Of a DNA stretch of 64,000 nt, positions 56,405-64,000 are shown one piece after another (position 1 is the first letter of the stretch; the number at the start of each line of letters is the position of its first letter). The notes below the pieces were generated by a model that saw only the letters and a program-made list of their open reading frames with translations, was not told the origin of the DNA and searched no databases. Source of the DNA: Pseudomonas sp. NCCP-436. GTDB lineage: Bacteria; Pseudomonadota; Gammaproteobacteria; Pseudomonadales; Pseudomonadaceae. The position numbers and the translations under genes are program-made. The stretch is from positions 124,001 to 188,000 of the forward strand of contig NZ_BPLZ01000005.1 of the NCBI RefSeq assembly GCF_019656335.1, given 5' to 3'.

Positions 56405-57619
56405 TTACTCCTGAGTCGAGCAAGGAGCCGCTTCAAGCAGCGGCAGGGAGACAATGGCACAGGTACCACGCCCCTCGCGGGAGCGCAGCAGCAGCTGACC
56501 GTGGTGCGCGCGCGCCACGGCCTTGACGACGGCCAGACCCAGACCGGTTCCGGTGGTCTTGGTGGTAAAGAAGGGTTCACCCAAACGCGCCAGAGTCTCG
56601 TGGCTCATGCCCGGACCGTTGTCGCTGACGCACAGGCGCAACTGGTTGGCACGACGATACAGGTGGATCTTCAGCTGTGACCGAGGGCCAGCTGCTTGCA
56701 CCGCGTTGTCGATCAGGTTAAGCACGATGCCAACCAGAGTGTCGCGATTGCATAGCAATTCACCCTCGCGTACGTCGCACTGCCAACGAACCCTCACCTC
56801 ACCCAGATGCGCCTCGGCAGCGGCTCGCACAGCATCGAACAATTGCCTCGGCGCCAGACGATCCGACAGGGGCAACTCGCCGCGTGCGAATACCAGCATA
56901 TCGCGCACCTGGTTCTCCAACTCGTGCAACCGTTCCTTCAGACGTCCGGCAAAACGCTGCTGCTGCTCGACAGGCAACACATGGTCACTGAGGTGACCGG
57001 CATATAGCAGGGCAGCCGACAGCGGCGTGCGGATCTGATGAGCCAGAGAGGCGACCATACGGCCGAGAGCGGAAAGACGCTCATGACGGGACAACTGGTC
57101 TTGCAGGCGGCGGGTTTCCGTCAGATCCGTGAGCAGTACCAATTGTCCAGGCTCGCCATGTAACGAGCGCGTGGCAATTGACAGGCGACGACCGTCATGC
57201 AGGGAAATCTCGTGCCCATCGTCCTTGCGAGGTGCAAAGCAGCGGGCGATCACCTGACGCCAGAGCATACCCACCAGCGGCTGGCCAAGCAGAGCCCGGG
57301 CCACAGGATTGGCTTCGCGCACCACGCCCTGCCCATCGATCACGATGACCCCGCCAGGCAACAGATCCAGCAGGCTCTGCAGCCGATGGGCCAGACGTTC
57401 TTTCTCCGCCAACTCCTGCATGCGCTGGGCACTAACCAGGGCCAACTGGCCCTTCAGCTCATTGACCCGCGCCTCCAGCAGACTGTAGGACTCGCTCAAC
57501 TGGCTGGACATCTGGTTGAACAGGGCGAGAGCCTGTTCCATACCGGCACGGCTGGCAGAATCGAAGGACGCAGGCTGGCCTGGCTCGACGGGCTCGAATG
57601 GACGAAGGTTGACTGTCAT
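56405..57619 (-). CDS. fleS: Sensor histidine kinase FleS
   Basis: This soluble kinase of FleR has 404 residues: an N-terminal coiled segment, a PAS domain (about 78-165, LLDLLPGGVIVIDGQGVVRE), a HisKA with His194 in VASLAHQIRTPLSAALL, and the ATPase (LIDNAVQAAG, VSDNGPGMSHETLARLGEPF, GTGLGLAVVKAVARAHHG). No membrane helix is seen, so the signal is internal. ATG 57619 follows AGAGGAA. Confidence 0.95.
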   Translation of the reverse strand: MTVNLRPFEPVEPGQPASFDSASRAGMEQALALFNQMSSQLSESYSLLEARVNELKGQLALVSAQRMQELAEKERLAHRLQSLLDLLPGGVIVIDGQGVVREANPVARALLGQPLVGMLWRQVIARCFAPRKDDGHEISLHDGRRLSIATRSLHGEPGQLVLLTDLTETRRLQDQLSRHERLSALGRMVASLAHQIRTPLSAALLYAGHLSDHVLPVEQQQRFAGRLKERLHELENQVRDMLVFARGELPLSDRLAPRQLFDAVRAAAEAHLGEVRVRWQCDVREGELLCNRDTLVGIVLNLIDNAVQAAGPRSQLKIHLYRRANQLRLCVSDNGPGMSHETLARLGEPFFTTKTTGTGLGLAVVKAVARAHHGQLLLRSREGRGTCAIVSLPLLEAAPCSTQE

Positions 57620-57671
57620 CGGTTCCTCTCGCATGACACACCGTCAGAATACGGGCGGTTACGAGAGGTTT

Positions 57672-57687
57672 AGCAATCCTCATGCCG
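57672..57687 (-). promoter_or_regulatory. Sigma-54 (RpoN) promoter of fleSR
   Basis: CGGCATGAGGATTGCT on the minus strand has GG/GC at 10-base spacing and TTGC, 53 bases before fleS. It is the expected FleQ target. Confidence 0.85.
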
Positions 57688-57709
57688 ACTTTTTTGGCGT
57701 TTATTATCA

Positions 57710-57754
57710 ACAACTTAAAAATAAAGCCGGCAGCTCGCGTCAAAGCTCCGGCTT
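57710..57754 (-). terminator. Rho-independent terminator after fleQ
   Basis: AAGCCGG-AGCT pairs with AGCT-GCCGGCTT around a 9-base loop, followed on the minus strand by TATTTTTAAG. It lies just upstream of the fleSR promoter. Confidence 0.85.
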
Positions 57755-57773
57755 CATTGTCGACCTGGAATAC

Positions 57774-59249
57774 TCAGTCAATGGCCTGGCCGTCCTCATC
57801 TCGACGTCCCATGCCGTACTTGCGCATCTTCTCCACCAGAGTCGTACGACGGATACGCAGGCGCTCGGCAGCTCGCGCCACAACGCCACCGGCATCATCC
57901 AGTGCCTGCTGAATCAGCCCCTGCTCCAGGTTGCCGAGGTAGTCTTTCAAGTCTAGCCCCTCCGGCGGCAGCATGGCCGGCGAATCGACGCCAGGCAAGC
58001 CGGCCATGATCGCCGCCCGTTCCTCCATCTCGTCACGCAGACTGGCTGCCAATTGTTCGTCCTCGTCATCCACATGGCGGAACTTCTTCGGCAACTCGCC
58101 GACTCCGATGACGCCGTACGGGTGCATGATCGCCATACGCTCGACCAGGTTGGCCAGCTCTCGCACGTTGCCTGCCCAGTCATGGCGACACAGCGACATG
58201 ATGGCTGCGGAATTGAAGCGTATGGAGCCGCGCTTTTCGTGCTCCATACGGGAAATCAGCTCGTTCAGCAACAGAGGGATATCCTCAATGCGCTCACGCA
58301 GCGGCGCCATTTCGATAGGGAACACATTGAGGCGGTAGTACAGATCCTCGCGGAAGGTACCTTCCTCGATCATTTTTTCCAGATTCTTATGAGTCGCCGC
58401 AATGATGCGTACATCGGCAGTCTGCGTTTTGTTGCTGCCAACCCGCTCAAAAGTGCGCTCCTGCAATACACGCAAAAGCTTGACCTGCATGGGCAGCGGC
58501 ATATCGCCAATCTCGTCAAGGAACAACGTGCCGCCATTGGCCAGCTCGAAACGCCCTGCACGACTGGTGATAGCCCCGGTAAAGGCTCCTTTTTCGTGAC
58601 CAAACAGTTCGCTTTCCAGCAACTCAGCCGGAATAGCGCCACAGTTGACCGGCACGAAGGGCGCCTGACGCCGCTTGGAATGGTAGTGCAGGTTTCGCGC
58701 TACCACCTCCTTGCCGGTACCGGATTCGCCAAGAATCAGTACGTTTGCCTCTGTGTCAGCCACCTGCTGCATCATTTGCCGGACCTGCTGAATCGCCCGA
58801 CTGGTACCAACCAGACTGCGAAACAGATTTGGCTCGCGCTGGCGACCACGCTCCCGGGCCTGATCGTACATCTCTCGATACACCTGGGCGCGGTGCAACG
58901 AATCCAGCAATTTGTTGTAGCTCAGTGGAACTTCCAGGGTGGCCAGCACACGGCGGCGTAGATCCTCTGGCCATTCATGACTGGCCGAATCACTCAGCGC
59001 CAGCAATGGAAGAAACTCATCCCAGGCAGCGACCTGTTTGGTCAACTCGAGTGCCCCGCCCCGACTTTCAACCTCTCCCAGCAACACACAAAGCACTTCC
59101 CGACTCGACTCCAGAGCGCTCACCGCCTCACGCCAGCTCTCGCTAGTACAGCTCAGGAATTCCTCGCCGAGAAAATTCAGAATGATCGCAAGTTCGTGAC
59201 GGCGCGCAGCATTGTCGTCGATCAGCAGGATTTTGGTTTCACGCCACAT
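57774..59249 (-). CDS. fleQ: Master flagellar regulator FleQ
   Basis: This sigma-54 activator heads the flagellar cascade and, in Pseudomonas, responds to c-di-GMP. The 491-residue protein has a divergent receiver domain ([18 protein letters not shown]) with no aspartate at the usual phosphorylation site ([12 protein letters not shown]), an AAA+ domain (GESGTGKE 174-181, GAFTGA 221-226, [20 protein letters not shown]) and a Fis-type C terminus ([20 protein letters not shown]). It stands alone between fliT and fleS. Confidence 0.96.
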   Translation of the reverse strand: MWRETKILLIDDNAARRHELAIILNFLGEEFLSCTSESWREAVSALESSREVLCVLLGEVESRGGALELTKQVAAWDEFLPLLALSDSASHEWPEDLRRRVLATLEVPLSYNKLLDSLHRAQVYREMYDQARERGRQREPNLFRSLVGTSRAIQQVRQMMQQVADTEANVLILGESGTGKEVVARNLHYHSKRRQAPFVPVNCGAIPAELLESELFGHEKGAFTGAITSRAGRFELANGGTLFLDEIGDMPLPMQVKLLRVLQERTFERVGSNKTQTADVRIIAATHKNLEKMIEEGTFREDLYYRLNVFPIEMAPLRERIEDIPLLLNELISRMEHEKRGSIRFNSAAIMSLCRHDWAGNVRELANLVERMAIMHPYGVIGVGELPKKFRHVDDEDEQLAASLRDEMEERAAIMAGLPGVDSPAMLPPEGLDLKDYLGNLEQGLIQQALDDAGGVVARAAERLRIRRTTLVEKMRKYGMGRRDEDGQAID

Positions 59250-59482
59250 GTTGTGCTTGTCTGACCCTGGAGATGAAAGTGATGATGCGCCTGCCGCTGG
59301 ACATAGCCAGGCAATTGGCCACTAGTAAAGTCAAAAAACTCAAGGCTGTCAAATTTATGACGTACGAGTAGATATATCAGAGTCCCAGATAGCCAACCGC
59401 AGTACCGGATGAACAGCTATGAAGGACGAAAGGAAGTCAAGCGGGAGGGTAGCGAGGCCCGGATTACCGGCCCCGCAAAACA

Positions 59483-59506
59483 TAGAAAATCAGCCGAAAA
59501 GCTGAT
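59483..59506 (-). terminator. Terminator overlapping the fliT stop codon
   Basis: ATCAGC-TTTTCG-GCTGAT followed by TTTCTATGTTTT (minus strand) is built from the last codons of fliT and its TGA. Confidence 0.65.
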
Positions 59507-59783
59507 AAACCTTAGCACCCTGGTGAGACTGGTTGAGCTGGATCAGCTCTCCGGCAAGACGTTGCTGCTCAGCCTGGCAGACGCTGACCAGCTCGCGATA
59601 CAGCGCCAGCAGGTTCTCCATGCTGCTCCGCAGCTGAGCCTCATCCTGACTGTCGACCATGGCCGCTTCCACCGCCAGCCTGCACTGCAAGTCCAGCTCA
59701 CCGATGGCGGACCAGTCCTGCCTGACCAGAGCATCACGCAGAGCCGATCCGGTCGCCTCCAAACGCTGGACAGATGAACTCAT
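59490..59783 (-). CDS. fliT: FliT-type flagellar chaperone
   Basis: The 97-residue helical protein has a position and size typical of FliT, the chaperone of the filament cap FliD. Sequence conservation is low (ALVRQDWSAIGELDLQCRLA, MENLLALYRELVSVCQAEQQ), so the name rests mostly on context after fliD-fliS. GGAGGAG precedes ATG 59783. Confidence 0.75.
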   Translation of the reverse strand: MSSSVQRLEATGSALRDALVRQDWSAIGELDLQCRLAVEAAMVDSQDEAQLRSSMENLLALYRELVSVCQAEQQRLAGELIQLNQSHQGAKVYQLFG

Positions 59784-59808
59784 TCTCTTCTCCTCCGGTG
59801 CCATTGGC

Positions 59809-60189
59809 TCAATCGGCGATGCCATCCCAACCGGTCTTGATGTCCCGCAGCAAACCTGCAACCTCCTCAAGCACAGCCGGTTCATTGCTGATGTTCGCCT
59901 CGGTCAGACGCGCCATCATATACCCGTACAGGCTATCGAGGTTACCCGCCAGTTCACCACCCTGCTGGTGATCCAGACTATCACGAAGCCCGGCAATGAT
60001 CGCAATGCTCTTGCCGATCAGTTCGCCTTTCAATGCCGTCTGCCCGCGCTCCATGGCACCACGCGCCTGAGCGATACGGGTCAAACCACCTTCCATCAGC
60101 ATCTGGATCAGGCGATGGGGACTGGCATCGACGACACGTGCCTGGGTATTGACACTCTGATACTGCTTAAGGGCCGACGCTGCATACAT
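59809..60189 (-). CDS. fliS: Flagellin chaperone FliS
   Basis: This cytoplasmic chaperone binds the flagellin C terminus. The 126-residue product has ALKQYQSVNTQARVVDASPH, RLIQMLMEGGLTRIAQARGA, LRDSLDHQQGGELAGNLDSL and YGYMMARLTEANISNE, the full FliS pattern. It lies next to a second, diverged copy. Confidence 0.93.
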   Translation of the reverse strand: MYAASALKQYQSVNTQARVVDASPHRLIQMLMEGGLTRIAQARGAMERGQTALKGELIGKSIAIIAGLRDSLDHQQGGELAGNLDSLYGYMMARLTEANISNEPAVLEEVAGLLRDIKTGWDGIAD

Positions 60190-60278
60190 GGTCGATCTCG
60201 CTATGTTGACTGGCTGATACCCAAGTTATCGGCCAGCGCGAGATAAGCTTTAGCCATTGCAGGCAAAATCACCCAGAT

Positions 60279-60674
60279 TTATCGCCCAGCCTCATCATGA
60301 GCCTCGACTTCCGAGGCGATGGCATCCCATGCGTCCTTGACCTGTGCCAGCAAGATCTCGACTTCATCCAGGCTGCGCACTTCCTGCTCCAGAGCTACCC
60401 CGGCAAGCCGGCGGGTCATATAGTCATAGAGAGCTTCAAGGTTCTCGGCGATTTCCCCGCCAGTCTCCTTATCCAGACAGGCCTGCAACACGCCGAGAAT
60501 ACTCAGGGTGCTACCCACAGCCATGCCACGGGCTTCACTATCACCCTTGAGCTGAGCCAGACGTGCCCGACGTAGCCGCTCCAGAGCACCGTCAAGCAGC
60601 ATCTGTACGGCACGATACCGTGACACTTCCTGGCTACTATTGATACTTCTGTAGGTATCAATGGGGCTGCTCAT
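60279..60674 (-). CDS. Second FliS paralogue
   Basis: The 131-residue protein has the FliS helix order ([80 protein letters not shown]) but only partial identity to the next gene. The N-terminal ASPHRLIQ motif is replaced by VSRYRAVQ. It overlaps fliD by 4 bases. It may serve FliD or a different flagellin. Confidence 0.88.
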   Translation of the reverse strand: MSSPIDTYRSINSSQEVSRYRAVQMLLDGALERLRRARLAQLKGDSEARGMAVGSTLSILGVLQACLDKETGGEIAENLEALYDYMTRRLAGVALEQEVRSLDEVEILLAQVKDAWDAIASEVEAHDEAGR

Positions 60675-62071
60675 TTGTCTTTCCTGACAACTCCCGGAAG
60701 ATTGGCTAGGGCACTGCTCATCCAGTCGCTGGTACGGGTCAACTGGCCAATGAGAGTGTCCATCGCATTATATTGGGCGTACAACCGAGCCTGCATTTTC
60801 TCCACCCGCAGATCCAGCGCCGCACGCTGTTCCTTGACGTCTTCGCGGGTTTTTTCGTAGCCCTTGACACGCTGTTCCAGTACACCGTCAGTTTTGGTAT
60901 AGCTGTTCACACTATTGTTCAGCCGCCCCATCAACCCTTCAGTCCCCGTCAGGAAACGACCAACACCGTCATAGTTCTCCGCAAGCGCCTTGTCCAGCTT
61001 GGCACTATTGATAGACAGCTTGCCGTCCTTGCCAGTAGTGATACCAAGATCGGCCAGCACCCGAAAGTCCCCGGACTCAGTATTGGCAGCCGGCGCCCCC
61101 AGTTCTTTGCGCAAACCGTTGAGCAGATTGCGCACCGAGGTGTCCCCCACCAGGCCTCCCACCAACGGTGTGCTGCCGCTCACCTGGGTCACCCGGGTCA
61201 ACGAATCCGTAGTGGTAATCAGCTTGTTGTAGGCATCAACGAATTTCTGCAGGTTACTCTTGACCGCTGCGGTATTGTCACCAACGGTCAGATTGATCAC
61301 CTTGTTTTCATCTGAGCCATTAGCCTGCAGCAAGTTGAAGGTCACGCCCTCAATTACCTTGCTCACCTGGTTGGAAGCGCTTTCCAGCTCCAGACCATCG
61401 ACTTTAAAGCGAGCATTGGTGGCACTGACAACGCTTGCACCGCTAGCCAGAGCGTCCAGTGATGAGGGATTGTCGGGGTCGTTCGCCTCGACGGAAATAC
61501 TGAGATCGTTGCCGTCCCCGGTCTTGTTCGAAGAAAGTACCAAACGCGAGCTACCAGCAACCGGATCGCTGATGATATTGGCGCTGATACCCTCATCCTT
61601 GAGGCGCTCATTGATGGCATCGCGCACATCCTTGAGGGTAGCTCCGTCGGCGATCTCCAGATTGAACTCCTCAGTACCGAGCCCTATACGCAGCGTGCCT
61701 CCGGTCTCGAAGACAGCCGAAGAGTCACCCGCAACTACGCCCGAGGTCAGCTTGCTGGAGGTGGCCAGGCTCAACACTTCAATACTGTACTTACCGGCAA
61801 GTGCGTTCTTGTCAGCGGTAGCAGTCACCCGCGCACTATCGGACGAGGAGGCCGTGCGCGTGTTGAACAGACTGATGTCGTTAAGCCCCTTCAGCGCCGT
61901 CTGGAATTCGCTCAGCGCGCTGCGCAGGGTACCCAGAGCAGAAATCTTGGCGGTCGCGTTGGCTTCCACTCGGTTCAGCTGGGAATCTTTAGGAGCACGC
62001 TCCGCCGCAATCGTCGCCTGGACGATCGAGTCGATGTCGATGCCCGAACCTATACCTGTAATACCCGCCAT
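60671..62071 (-). CDS. fliD: Filament cap protein FliD
   Basis: This secreted cap folds flagellin at the tip. The 466-residue product has an N-terminal [20 protein letters not shown], a variable middle, and a C-terminal helical part ([50 protein letters not shown]). Confidence 0.96.
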   Translation of the reverse strand: MAGITGIGSGIDIDSIVQATIAAERAPKDSQLNRVEANATAKISALGTLRSALSEFQTALKGLNDISLFNTRTASSSDSARVTATADKNALAGKYSIEVLSLATSSKLTSGVVAGDSSAVFETGGTLRIGLGTEEFNLEIADGATLKDVRDAINERLKDEGISANIISDPVAGSSRLVLSSNKTGDGNDLSISVEANDPDNPSSLDALASGASVVSATNARFKVDGLELESASNQVSKVIEGVTFNLLQANGSDENKVINLTVGDNTAAVKSNLQKFVDAYNKLITTTDSLTRVTQVSGSTPLVGGLVGDTSVRNLLNGLRKELGAPAANTESGDFRVLADLGITTGKDGKLSINSAKLDKALAENYDGVGRFLTGTEGLMGRLNNSVNSYTKTDGVLEQRVKGYEKTREDVKEQRAALDLRVEKMQARLYAQYNAMDTLIGQLTRTSDWMSSALANLPGVVRKDK

Positions 62072-62123
62072 AATCTTCCACCTCGTCAGAAAACCGACAT
62101 CCGCCAGCCATCACGGTAGATAC

Positions 62124-62139
62124 ATCAAGAAACGTGCCG
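62124..62139 (-). promoter_or_regulatory. Probable sigma-54 promoter of fliD-fliS-fliT
   Basis: CGGCACGTTTCTTGAT on the minus strand fits the -24 element well. The -12 element has TTGA instead of TTGC. It is 53 bases before fliD. Confidence 0.55.
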
Positions 62140-62155
62140 ATGACCTTCAAAACGC

Positions 62156-62207
62156 AAAACGAACTCTGCAGGCAAAGCCTTGTAGCTTTGCCTGCAGAGT
62201 TCGTTTT
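62156..62207. terminator. Perfect 23-base hairpin between flaG and fliD
   Basis: Left arm 62156-62178 (AAAACGAACTCTGCAGGCAA and on) and right arm 62185-62207 are exact inverse complements around the loop CTTGTA. The A-rich and T-rich ends make it work as a terminator in both directions. Confidence 0.9.
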
Positions 62208-62219
62208 CTCTGATCATCC

Positions 62220-62597
62220 TTACACCTGCGCCGTAAACAGCAGACTGCGCGCTTCGGATAGCCTCTCGGCCAACTCCAATGCCTCCTCGGAAGGAATCTG
62301 CCGGATTACGTCACCGGAGTGAGTATCCGTGACCTTGACTATCACCTTACCGGAACTGTCATCAAGCGAGAAATTCAGATCGCGCCGTACCGACTGTACG
62401 AACTCCTGAATATTCTCCACGGCTTCCCGAATCCCCCGCGCCCCAGACTGCGCAACGGCTACCGGCTGCACCTTATCCTCCACACCTTCGGCCCGCCTCG
62501 TGGATTCATCACCCCGGGCACTACCGGAAACCTGTTCAGAGGTTCTGGGCGCTGCAGTTCTGGTATTCAACCAATCATTTATTGAGCTGATATCCAT
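62220..62597 (-). CDS. flaG: Flagellar protein FlaG
   Basis: This filament-length-related protein has 125 residues with a disordered, charged N-terminal half and the FlaG domain at the C terminus (LNFSLDDSSGKVIVKVTDTH, IRQIPSEEALELAERLSEAR). It lies between fliC and fliD. Confidence 0.92.
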   Translation of the reverse strand: MDISSINDWLNTRTAAPRTSEQVSGSARGDESTRRAEGVEDKVQPVAVAQSGARGIREAVENIQEFVQSVRRDLNFSLDDSSGKVIVKVTDTHSGDVIRQIPSEEALELAERLSEARSLLFTAQV

Positions 62598-62620
62598 GGT
62601 TTTTTCCTCGTAATGAGGTA

Positions 62621-62650
62621 ATGGGGAGAAAGGCTACCCTTTCTCCCCAT
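62621..62650 (-). terminator. Hairpin after fliC
   Basis: ATGGGGAGAAAGG and CCTTTCTCCCCAT pair over 13 bases. No T-run follows at once, so it may slow rather than end transcription into flaG and protect fliC mRNA. Confidence 0.6.
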
Positions 62651-62668
62651 CCTTGTCGCCCACTTCGC

Positions 62669-63865
62669 TTAGCCAAGCAGACTGAGTACCGCCTGTGGCA
62701 GCTGGTTGGCCTGGGCCAGGATCGCAGTACCGGCTTGCTGCAGGATCTGGTTCTTGGTCAGGTTAGCCGTTTCTGCGGCGAAGTCAGTGTCCTGAATCCG
62801 GCCGCGGGCCGCCGATACGTTCTCCGAGATGTTCTGCAGGTTGGCGATGGTATTTTCGAAGCGATTCTGCACAGCACCCAGATCGGCGCGCTGAGCATCA
62901 ATCGCCTGGATGGCCTGGTCGATAACGATGACTGCCTTCTGCGAACCGATAACATCGGTAATATCGATGTCGTCCACTCGGTTACCGCTTTCCACATTGG
63001 CGACCGCAATGTTGGTTCCAGTTGCCGCTTTTGCCGCCGCCACAGTCGCGCCACTGGCAAAGGTGAAGCTGGCAATATTGGTGCTGGAAGCACCCACTGC
63101 ACCAGAAGTCAGCGAGGTGACCAGGTCGATGTCGCCGGAATCGTTGATGAAGGCGCCCACACCGATATTGGCGTCGTTGATCACTGTTGCCAGTGCCTGA
63201 ACCTGCTCTTTCACCGTTGCGCCACTGGCGAAAGTCGCAGTGAAGGTGCGAATCTCCCCCCCCTCCATCTGCACTTTGACGGCAATGGCACCGGAGGCGG
63301 CAGCCTTAGAAGAGGCAATGGAGGATGCAGAAATGCTGCCAGAGGCGAAACTACCCTCCAGCGACTCGGTGCTCATCTCGTCAATCTTGACGCTGATGGT
63401 TTCGTTGGCCGCACTACCAACCTGGAAGGTAGTGGTTTCGAAAGTACCGTCGAGCAGTTTGCGACCACCGAAAGTGGTGGTATTCGCAATACGGTTCAAC
63501 TCTTTCTTGAGCTCGTTCACTTCCGAGTTCAGGGCCTTACGCTCTTCATCACTGTTGGAACCGTTGGCTGCCTGCAAAGCCAGATCGCGCATGCGCTGCA
63601 GAATATTGGTGGACTGTTGCAGAGCTCCCTCGGCGGTTTGCGCCATGGAAATACCGTCATTGGAGTTCTTGACCGCAACGTTCAGGCCATTAATCTGACT
63701 GGTCAGACGGTTGGCGATCTGCAGACCGGCGGCATCGTCCTTGGCGCTGTTGATGCGCGAACCGGTGGACAGACGCTGCAGGGAAGTATCCAGAGCCTTG
63801 GACGAAGTATTCAGATTGCGTTGAGTATTCAGGGACGCAATGTTGGTATTGACGGTCAAAGCCAT
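62669..63865 (-). CDS. fliC: Flagellin FliC
   Basis: This filament subunit has 398 residues: conserved N-terminal D0/D1 ([40 protein letters not shown]), a variable Ser/Ala-rich centre (about 150-290) with repeated FASGATV units, and conserved C-terminal D1/D0 ([45 protein letters not shown]). A GGAGGAC site precedes the ATG. Confidence 0.97.
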   Translation of the reverse strand: MALTVNTNIASLNTQRNLNTSSKALDTSLQRLSTGSRINSAKDDAAGLQIANRLTSQINGLNVAVKNSNDGISMAQTAEGALQQSTNILQRMRDLALQAANGSNSDEERKALNSEVNELKKELNRIANTTTFGGRKLLDGTFETTTFQVGSAANETISVKIDEMSTESLEGSFASGSISASSIASSKAAASGAIAVKVQMEGGEIRTFTATFASGATVKEQVQALATVINDANIGVGAFINDSGDIDLVTSLTSGAVGASSTNIASFTFASGATVAAAKAATGTNIAVANVESGNRVDDIDITDVIGSQKAVIVIDQAIQAIDAQRADLGAVQNRFENTIANLQNISENVSAARGRIQDTDFAAETANLTKNQILQQAGTAILAQANQLPQAVLSLLG

Positions 63866-63959
63866 GATGATTGTCCTCCATCGGACCTAGCTGTTTGCCT
63901 GAGCCTGCGACCTCGGGCGGGCAGTGCCCAGGCACCCATAAAGTTCGCATTCGTCTCTT

Positions 63960-63986
63960 GTATCGGCGCTTTCCGTCAGAGCTTTA
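63960..63986 (-). promoter_or_regulatory. Sigma-28 (FliA) promoter of fliC
   Basis: TAAA, exactly 15 bases, then GCCGATAC on the minus strand (one mismatch to GCCGATAA), 95 bases before fliC. Confidence 0.9.
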
Positions 63987-64000
63987 GGCTTTTTTGCAGT

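Noticed and set aside
54915..56414. 499-codon plus-strand frame opposite fleR
   Set aside because: It is antisense to the AAA+ regulator and has no motif of its own.

Overview
The window reads as chromosome of a Pseudomonas-lineage gammaproteobacterium. Four features support this: a high-GC, proteobacterial gene style; the unit glyoxylate carboligase/hyi/glxR/ttuD/pyk; a complete cytochrome c maturation (ccmABCDEFGHI) operon; and a polar-flagellum/chemotaxis cluster with the genus-typical regulators FleQ, FleS, FleR and FleN, the second stator MotCD, and FliA. I saw no tRNA, rRNA, CRISPR array, insertion sequence or prophage. The species is not assigned.

Region 1 (1-17.7 kb) is purine-ring and glyoxylate catabolism. 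After the 3' end of an AraC-type regulator come uraH (minus strand) and the plus-strand set puuE, uraD, allA, puuD, which together take urate to glyoxylate plus urea. No allantoicase gene lies among them. Next are an internally deleted NCS2 (urate/xanthine-type) permease and a Tsx-like outer-membrane channel. A divergent block follows, with a periplasmic solute-binding protein, a MoaA paralogue and a RutR-like TetR regulator. Then comes a GlcG-type protein, followed by gcl, hyi, glxR, ttuD and pyk, which carry glyoxylate through tartronate semialdehyde and glycerate to pyruvate, and a urea transporter. A recurring palindrome close to TTGTATACAA stands before uraH/puuE, before the permease, between moaA and tetR, and before the GlcG gene and gcl. 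This suggests one regulator, encoded outside the window, for the whole route.

Region 2 (17.7-25 kb, minus strand) is the ccmABCDEFGHI operon plus a small lipoprotein gene. Nearly all junctions are 4-base ATGA/GTGA overlaps.

Region 3 (25-64 kb) is motility. A plus-strand pair (a FliK-like protein and a stand-alone FlhB C-terminal domain) lies beside the minus-strand cluster. Reading the cluster in its own direction of transcription (right to left) gives fliC, flaG, fliD, two fliS paralogues, fliT, fleQ, fleSR, fliEFGHIJ, an HPt protein, fliK, fliLMNOPQR-flhB, flhA-flhF-fleN-fliA, cheYZAB, motCD, a ParC-like ATPase, a ParP-like CheW-domain protein, cheW and a DUF2802 gene. Sigma-54 type promoters are visible before fleS, fliE, fliL, flhA and probably fliD, and a sigma-28 promoter before fliC. 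This matches the FleQ -> FleSR -> FliA hierarchy known for Pseudomonas.

The most unusual points are the deleted permease, the missing allantoicase gene, the shared palindrome, the three near-identical repeats in the CheA linker, and a possible FliA promoter on the FliK-like/FlhB-domain pair.
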